From Fragilariopsis cylindrus CCMP1102 (Eukaryota; Bacillariophyta; Bacillariophyceae; Bacillariales; Bacillariaceae), in contig FMBT01000028.1 in assembly GCA_900095095.1 (NCBI GenBank), positions 1 to 29,191 on the forward strand: a stretch of DNA of 29,191 nt, in the 5' to 3' direction. Positions 23,110 through 29,191 of this stretch are shown here, one piece after another; within the stretch, counting starts at the first letter, position 1; the number at the start of each line of letters is the position of its first letter. The notes beneath the pieces are model-generated. The model saw nothing but the letters and a program-made list of their open reading frames with translations, searched no databases and had not been told where the DNA came from. The position numbers and the translations under genes are program-made.

Positions 23110-23737
23110 GGTCTGGTGCTCCTTCTTCTCTTCCTAATTTTACTATTGATGGTTATTATATTCGAAGTATATCAATGAAGAAAGAACGTCGAATATTCAA
23201 TACTGTACACACAGAAAGAGAGAATGAATTATTATTTGTGAAGAATGTACAAAAAGTGATTGGAAAACGTAAGAAACATATTCTTTTTGAATGATGCATG
23301 CTGGACATGTTTTTTCGAAGCTTCCTAGTGGAATGAAATTGAAGTAATAAAGGCCTAACCCAGTCTTAACGTTTTTTTGACTAGTCGATTAGATTCTCAT
23401 TTCAACACTATTACTTTGACATCAGTCTCACATTCACTTGCCGATCTTCAATCTTCAAACAGACAATTTTTAAATCTGCAGTCCCAACCAAGAATTCAAC
23501 ACATTATCATAGTAACGCGGTATCACACTTTTCTTCAACATGTTCAACTTAGTCAACTTCCAAGAAGCACAGCAAATCAAATAACAATTTGGAAATAATT
23601 GTTGGCACTTCCCCAAATGTTACGGCGTAGTTAAAAATACTATACAAATCGACAGACAGAACCTATAGGATTGATCTATCATCATTTAAAGAAACAAAAA
23701 CAGAAAAAAAGATCATGATGTTCTCCAGTAGAAGAAG
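23110..23737. other. Divergent intergenic spacer
   Basis: A 628-nt promoter region between the RAP gene (-) and the DUF2358 gene (+). TACTGTA lies at 23201-23207. A 63-codon and a 73-codon open frame show no domain. Confidence 0.5.
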
Positions 23738-25038
23738 ATGGCTGTCAACAATTTCGTTATCCACTGCGTTGTAATGGTTTGCTGCCAGAACGTATTTCTA
23801 CAACGTGGTGTAAATCAGCAGCAGCAGCAGCAGTACAGAGTTGCTATTGTTGATGGATTTTCTCCTCAACAGTGTATAGGTCTAGGTCCAGCACGACATA
23901 ACAATAAAGCAAGAATAAGGGCGGAAAGGAATAGTAATAATAACAATAATAACAGAAGAAGAAGAACAACAAGAATAGGAATAATCTCATCCCAAGATAA
24001 ATTAACTTCATCATCATCAGAAACACAGCATCAATAAACCAAAATTCATTGACTCCAATCGAATATTGGTGTACAACACATATAAATGTATTATATGATA
24101 GATCATTATCAATGAAATGTCCATTCTTTAGAAGACGATCAACAGATATATTAGATTCATTGTATATGATAATGAAATTTGTTATGATACGACATAAATC
24201 ATTACCATTAATTGAACGTCATCCACCGGGTTGTCGTGCTAATACTAATATGAAATTGAATATGAAACATAAAAATTTAAATATACATGATTTAGTAGAA
24301 ACGATACGTATGGATTGGAAATCAGAAGAGTCAATAACATCAGCATCAACAATAACATCAAAACAACAACAACAACAACAACAAAAACAGCTTCATAAGG
24401 GGTATTATATAACAGGACGATTAAATACAACCATATACCGTGATGATTGTTGGTTTGATGGACCTGATCCTGATATGCCCGTTAGAGGTGTACGTAAATA
24501 TTTAAATGCTGCATCACAATTATTTGATACTAAAACAAGTACAGCAGAACTTTTATCATTAGAAATTGGTGATAATGATAGTGATGATATAAATGCAGTA
24601 GATGCAGATACTACTGCTACTACTTGTAGTGATAATGATATGAGTAGTGGAAATAATAAAAATGAATACCAAATTCAAAAGTATGAAAATGAAAAACGAG
24701 TGGAAGATACAACAACAGCAAAAACCATCCTAACAGCATTAACAAGGAAAATAACGACACCAACAACAAGAATAAAGAAAGAGACGAAAGCTAATATCAT
24801 TGCACGATGGAGATTACAGGGTGTATTACATTTACCATGGCATCCATCATTACCTATTTGGACAGGAAAGACGATATATCATTTAGATGAAGAACATATG
24901 ATATACCGTCATGAAGAGTATTGGGATATATCTGTTCTACAAGCATTTACACAAACATTAATGCCGGAGGTTGGTAATATGATATGGAAAGAAGAAAAAG
25001 AAGGAAGAATCGCCGGTAGTGGCAGCGGCAGCAGTTGA
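23738..25038 (+). CDS. DUF2358 / NTF2-like (SnoaL-fold) plastid protein
   Basis: The N-terminus has a hydrophobic signal, a polyglutamine stretch (seven residues), then AIVDG|FSPQQ, an apparent plastid cleavage context, and an Asn/Arg-rich transit region. The frame ending at 24037 changes by one base near 24020 and continues SINQNSLTPIEYW to 25038. The DUF2358 signature is clear: GYYITGRLNTTIYRDDCWFDGPDPDMPVRG (in pieces), VRKYLNAASQLFD, ELLSL, then WRLQGVLHLPWHP, YHLDEEHMIYRHEEYWDISVLQAF. This matches a SnoaL/NTF2-like fold found in plants, algae and cyanobacteria with no settled function. Between the two halves sits an insert of about 75 residues rich in Asp, Asn and Thr (24570-24780). It is convergent with the methyltransferase gene, 163 nt away. 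Confidence 0.82.
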
Positions 25039-25201
25039 GTAGTAATGCATAGAATAAAGAGGAAGAAAAATAAAAACTTGCTAGCTAGTCACACTTTTAA
25101 TTAAATTCTAAAGTTTCAAAAATTAATATGACATATTATAGTATCATTTTTAGGTTACCTGCTATCAAGTTACCTTACTGGCTGCTTACAGTTATCTTAC
25201 A

Positions 25202-26386
25202 TCATGCAGTGTATGTACTAGTAGATAGTGAGGCAGAACCCATATGCCTAGCCAGACCAGGTTTCGGACACCAATCCATTATTTGCCATCCATTATTCAT
25301 CAATTCTGCTTTACCCAACGTATACGAACCACCACCATCCTCAGGAATAGGAATATTTTCTAATCGATCTGCAAAACATAATGAACCATCTGAATTATTT
25401 TCCTTTAATACATTAGATGTAATATCAAGTAAGGAACTAGGTATACCATCATCTAAGTATATCATTACTCCCTCAAATACAAAAATTGTATGCCAATTTA
25501 TTCTATCATCATTGTCATCATTATCATTATCATTTGTCTGCTGCTCATCGTGAAGAATTGTTCGTAGTTTTTTTTCAACGTCAGATATGATGTTGAAATC
25601 ACATGGGATAAGAGTTGGCATTGATAATATTTCTTTTTGAAGCCAAGGACGACGTTTTAGTAACCGTTGAAATAAACGTTGTTTCGCTTAACAACATCTG
25701 GTAAATCTAATTCATATACTTGATCGACGATATTTCGTTCAAGCATTTTAACTCCACGTGTATCATAACCTGCCCCCATACAAACAAGTCGAATCATTGT
25801 TGTTGTTGGTCTGTCATATTTAATTTCACATATTTGATTATCAAGATATGCTGTTCGTAATTCTACATTACCATGATGTAATCGGGGATAAAATTTGTGT
25901 AAACGAATAATATTCCTCCATCCTGATGGTAATAAATCATATGCTAATTTATTATCATATACCGGACTTGATTTATCATTACCCGAAAGAGATTTCCACC
26001 ACATACATGCAATATTTAAACTAGAATCAGAGGGCTTACAACTATCGGTAAATGTAGTATAGGAATTAATCGTTTATGTATTTTCCATGCACGTTTCCAT
26101 GTTTTAGATGATGCATTTATCTTTGTTGGTTGTACACCAAGACGTTCGGCAACGATAATCGGACAATTTTCGGTATTGTAGTGCTTTTCTCCCCGAATAA
26201 GGTTTAGATTGTTGCTATTTTTACCAGAGATTATAGCTTCCTTTCAATATGAGTATTCTTTGCATTATTATTTCTTGTCTGATGTGCCCTGTTGTTAACG
26301 CTGCTTGTACCGACAAATGCTAAAGTTGTTGTTGCTGTTATGTTCAAAAGGAAAATCAGAATAACGGCATCGAATAATGATATCAT
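25202..26386 (-). CDS. Leucine carboxyl methyltransferase-family (LCMT/Ppm1-like) SAM methyltransferase with plastid-type signal
   Basis: It starts at 26386 with MISLFDAVILIFLLNITATTTLA|FVGTSS, a signal peptide with an Ala|Phe site. Reading then continues IIVAERLGVQPTKINASSKTW and DSCKPSDSSLNIACMWWKSLSGND. The SAM-binding motif is RLVCMGAGYDTRGVKML, followed by YELDLPDVVKR, RLFQRLLKRRPWLQKEILS, IPCDF and FVFEGVMIYLDDG. This order (GAGYDTR, ELDLP, EGV.MYL) defines the LCM family, which includes PP2A methyltransferases and bacterial and fungal O-methyltransferases. A secretory/plastid signal argues against cytosolic PP2A as its substrate; the real substrate is unknown. One-base breaks lie near 26245, 26045 and 25685, and each restores a conserved reading. 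The Asp/Asn run near 25520 is an insert before the EGV motif. Confidence 0.82.
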
Positions 26387-26791
26387 GATGAGCGAATCCA
26401 AAAATCCGAGTTTATCTGTTCAATGAATAGATCCAGCAAAATTATCTTCCTATGCTCTCATATTTTACTCATGTCGATGATCGGCATCGTAATCATGCAT
26501 GGTGGATTATCAACACTAGCAAAATCAACTAAAAATAAAAAGGGGCGCGCAATAAAATGCGAAAAGATACGTGTCAATTTTTTCTTTTTCGACGTCAACC
26601 CGAACCGCAAAGCTTTTATGATCTGCTGGAACAAGCTTACAGCTACAGTATCACAACCATTATCAGTGCTTACTGTACTTCAGTAATGTACTACTACCTT
26701 GCAGCTAGAGAATAAAAGCAGGGACGAAACGTACAATAGGATCAAGTTGAAAGTCGACAAGCACGACAACACATACAATACAACAAAGACA

Positions 26792-26829
<38 letters not shown>

Positions 26830-26846
26830 GAAAAAAACAGGCTATT
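26387..26846. other. Divergent spacer with (CA)14 repeat
   Basis: 460 nt between the methyltransferase (-) and the ZIP gene (+). It holds TACAGTA at 26644-26650 and TACTGTA at 26671-26677. A CA dinucleotide tract ends 20 nt before the ZIP start codon. An open frame at 26423-26686 lacks a domain and I do not call it. Confidence 0.55.
26799..26826 (+). repeat. (CA)14 microsatellite
   Basis: Fourteen CA units lie in the presumed 5' leader of the ZIP transporter gene, 20 nt before its ATG at 26847. Confidence 0.9.
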
Positions 26847-28073
26847 ATGGTATCTCAAAATGCAGTCATCGCTGCATTCTCATCGACGGCTTTGATTAGT
26901 CTAGCACCGAATGTACTACTACTTCTATTCCCAAATTTTGCTTCTGGGGATGGACAAAATCATAGTCCTATTCTTTCTCTCGGACAGTGTTTAGCTGCCG
27001 GTGGATTATTAGGAGATGTATTTTTACATGTTGTACCACATAATGCTGGAGGGGATCATGAAGTTGGATTATGTATATTACTTGGTTTTACAATCTTTTT
27101 GATTGTTGATATGATTATGAGATCAATTTCGGGCTCATCTGACTCTCACAACCATCAGCATGGTGGAGAAGACAAGAAAAAGAAGAGTAAAATGACAACG
27201 ACGATGATGCGAAATCGTCATCGGCGACAATTTTGTTAAATCTAGCAGCAGACGCGTTACATAATGTGAGTAAAACAATAACAAAAATGAATTGAAATGA
27301 AATGAAACATACTAAACAAAAGAATAATAATTCGTACGAATCCAGTCCAAAGAGAGATTGTGATAGAGAGAGAAAATGGGAAAGAACTTACGATGCAGCA
27401 ATCCTATATAATCAATCTACAAAATCCTGACATATAATTCTTCTTTCAAACAACAAAATGTACACGTTTTCCCCCTCCCCTCATAGTTTACAGATGGTCT
27501 TGCCATTGGAGCAACGTTTTCTGGTTATTCTGGAAATAACGATAGCGTAATGAACTTACTTAAATCAAGAGGTGGATTAGCAACACTATCTATATTATTT
27601 CATGAAATTCCACATGAACTAGGTGATTTTGCTATATTGGTCAAACATGGATTTAGTAAGAAACAGGCTATACAAGCACAATTCGGTACGGCAGTTTCTG
27701 CTATGATCGGTACCGGTGTTGGTCTATACGTTGCTAATATTGCAGGAGATAATTTAATTCTAGTTACGGCAGGGGATTTGTTTATTTAGCAACTGTAAAT
27801 ATTCTACCAGAGATATTAAATGAAAAATCTTCACTACGATTCCGATTGGCACAGATTTTATTTTTCGGTATTGGTATTGCCTTTTTGTATGCAGTTAGTT
27901 TGTTGGAAGAAATGGAGGGAGGACATTCTGGGCATGGGCATAGTCATGGACATCAGCATCACGAACATCATGATCACAGTCAACATCCTAACGAACCCAC
28001 CGACCATGTTCATTACGATCATCATGCTGAAGTCCATGATGATCATCACAATCACGATCATGCCGAATTATAA
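26847..28073 (+). CDS. ZIP-family zinc transporter (SLC39A7/KE4/IAR1-like)
   Basis: It moves Zn2+ (or related metals) into the cytosol, in this subfamily usually from the ER or Golgi. Exon 1 (26847-27265) has the first hydrophobic segment, [26 protein letters not shown] and IFLIVDMIM, then a His/Lys-rich loop ([13 protein letters not shown]). After a one-base break near 27225 it continues [13 protein letters not shown] 221-nt GT-AG intron (27266-27486) leads to exon 2: [13 protein letters not shown], then [23 protein letters not shown], the HExPHExGD metal-site motif that marks the KE4/ZIP7 (LIV-1) group. Another break in a G run near 27772 restores [13 protein letters not shown]. The C-terminus carries an unusually His-rich tail (about 20 His in the last 55 residues) after [22 protein letters not shown]. 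Confidence 0.93.
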
Positions 28074-28269
28074 ACAAATTCAAGATAGAACATTAAAAAT
28101 TAAGAAGTGGGATAACATAAGATAAATTTGGACTACAATATCCTACGCTTAATGACAAAAGTTTAGCTGCATCAATTAGACCTTCCCATTACTTTAATAA
28201 TCGTCGTTGACTATGATGATGGATCATGAACAATCATCGCCGATGATTATGATAATGATCAGTTTCTAA
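28074..28269. other. Convergent spacer
   Basis: A short AT-rich spacer between the ZIP gene and the FCP1-like gene. It carries GATGATTATGAT-like low complexity (28215-28260). Nothing else was seen. Confidence 0.5.
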
Positions 28270-29191
28270 TCAAGTATCCATCAACTCATCTTCAAAATCT
28301 GCGGCAAAGTCGTCATCGTCACTATCATTAGAGCTACCCTCACTGGAATTTTCTATGTTCGATTGTTTAAGTATGTTGTTCTGTATGGGTCGATTTTGAG
28401 TCACTCCTGTTCCTTGGTGCATCAGGAATGGATTTACATCGCGTAGAGATATACTCCAGTAACATTCCATTAGCCAAGCTGATTTCAATACCATACACCC
28501 CGGTGTTCTCCTTGCTGACAAAACTTTGTCTGTTCCATCTTTTGCGGCGACGACGTGCGTCACGTTATAGTCCACTGTATCTTGCGTCTAGCATAAATTG
28601 AAGAACAAGAGTAGAAAATTTGCCAAAAAGGTTAGATAATATATAGAAGGCATCGATAAATAATAATCAGTAGGCGTATAATTGATAGAAAAAACATTTG
28701 TTCCACACGAAAATATTTCCTACCTTGGCACCCAGATTTTGCGCGTATCGCACAAACGGTGGTCTTGCTTTAAGAAAACTAGCGGATTGCCTATGAAGTG
28801 GCACGAGACCACTCAATACCATCTTTGACCCCATCAAGATTTCTTGTCTCATAATTTTTAATGTCTCAGGAACAGTTGTTCGTTTCCCTTCTGAGCTTTG
28901 CCTGTAGTATCGTTCGTGTAAGTCTTCTAAAATCCGCTTCGTCCACAGTAACTGTTTATCAGTTTCGATTTTGGATCTGATTCACTATCAGGTCCAGAAC
29001 CAGACAGGTCTACACCGGATGCATTATTGATATCAGCGAAGCCAACAAAGGGCTTCCAATGGTATGGTTTCACTAGGAGCAAGTTATCTGGTGGTTCTCC
29101 TTTGATCGTCTTATCACTATTATCTTTAGCATTAGCCCAAACGTCTTCTCGATCATCAACGACTGCTGACATTGTTCCGCCGCAAGGGAAA
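28270..29191 (-). CDS. FCP1-like RNA polymerase II CTD phosphatase, C-terminal part (5' end beyond window)
   Basis: The C-terminal half of a TFIIF-associated CTD phosphatase, which removes phosphates from the RNA polymerase II tail in the nucleus. Reading from the window edge: FPCGGT, then VVDDREDVWANA (the conserved DDR.DVW after the FCPH catalytic core), GEPPDNLLLVKPYHWKPFVGFADINNASG. A linker follows a one-base break in an A run near 28968, then QLLWTKRILEDLHERYY and ILMGSKMVLSGLVPL, which starts the BRCT domain. A GT-AG intron (28588-28723) interrupts the BRCT domain after NLGAK. The last exon (28270-28587) has DYNVTHVVAAKDGTDKVLSARRTPGC, then VLKSAWLMECYWSISLRDV. The tail is acidic (DSDDDDFAADFEDE), as in FCP1 proteins that bind TFIIF through such tails. 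The DxDxT catalytic motif would lie upstream, outside the window. Confidence 0.9.

Noticed and set aside
26423..26686. An 87-codon plus-strand frame starting with a signal-peptide-like stretch, between the methyltransferase and the ZIP gene
   Set aside because: It lies in a short divergent promoter region and the rest of the frame has no recognisable content.

Overview
The window reads as nuclear DNA of a diatom (stramenopile alga). It is AT-rich with short GT-AG introns (about 100-220 nt). Several predicted preproteins start with a signal peptide that ends at Ala followed by Phe or Leu (for example VSA|FTS, SHA|FYL, TLA|FVG, VEA|LVP), the hallmark of diatom plastid import. The gene set is typical of the group: RAP-domain protein, DUF2358 protein, Calvin-cycle epimerase, SFT2, ZIP transporter and FCP1. 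No bacterial operon, rRNA, tRNA or CRISPR was seen.

Layout: 1-906 (-) histidine phosphatase of the DET1/AT74H type, cut by the window edge. 1707-4733 (+) pogo/Tigger-type DDE transposase-derived gene with two tandem helix-turn-helix units and altered catalytic residues. 5109-6308 (-) decayed HNH_2-like gene. 6850-7977 (+) alpha/beta hydrolase with plastid plus twin-arginine (thylakoid lumen) targeting. 8530-9353 (+) unknown plastid membrane protein. 10194-13900 a complete core-histone quartet: H4(-)/H3(+) and H2A(-)/H2B(+), each pair divergent around a 0.5-0.7 kb bidirectional promoter, and each gene ending in the same 16-nt stem-loop plus a downstream TGAAACAG. 15464-16484 (+) SFT2-like Golgi membrane protein. 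17253-18429 (-) plastid ribulose-phosphate 3-epimerase. 19447-23109 (-) RAP-domain organelle RNA-binding protein. 23738-25038 (+) DUF2358/NTF2-like plastid protein. 25202-26386 (-) leucine-carboxyl-methyltransferase-type methyltransferase with a plastid signal. 26847-28073 (+) ZIP7/KE4-type zinc transporter. 28270-end (-) C-terminal half of an FCP1-type RNA polymerase II CTD phosphatase.

The histone block is the only obvious functional unit. All four core histones share two promoters containing CTGGCGC and CACGTG, and share one 3'-end processing signature, so coordinated S-phase expression is the natural inference. The other genes are unrelated neighbours.

An important caveat: almost every non-histone gene is interrupted by one or more one-base frameshifts, often at homopolymers, while the four histone genes (about 1.46 kb of coding sequence) have none. 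Protein homology or residue patterns resume cleanly in the next frame, so I treat most of these as sequence errors, not pseudogenes, and give the full gene span. Only the HNH gene looks truly decayed, and the transposase-derived gene remains ambiguous.
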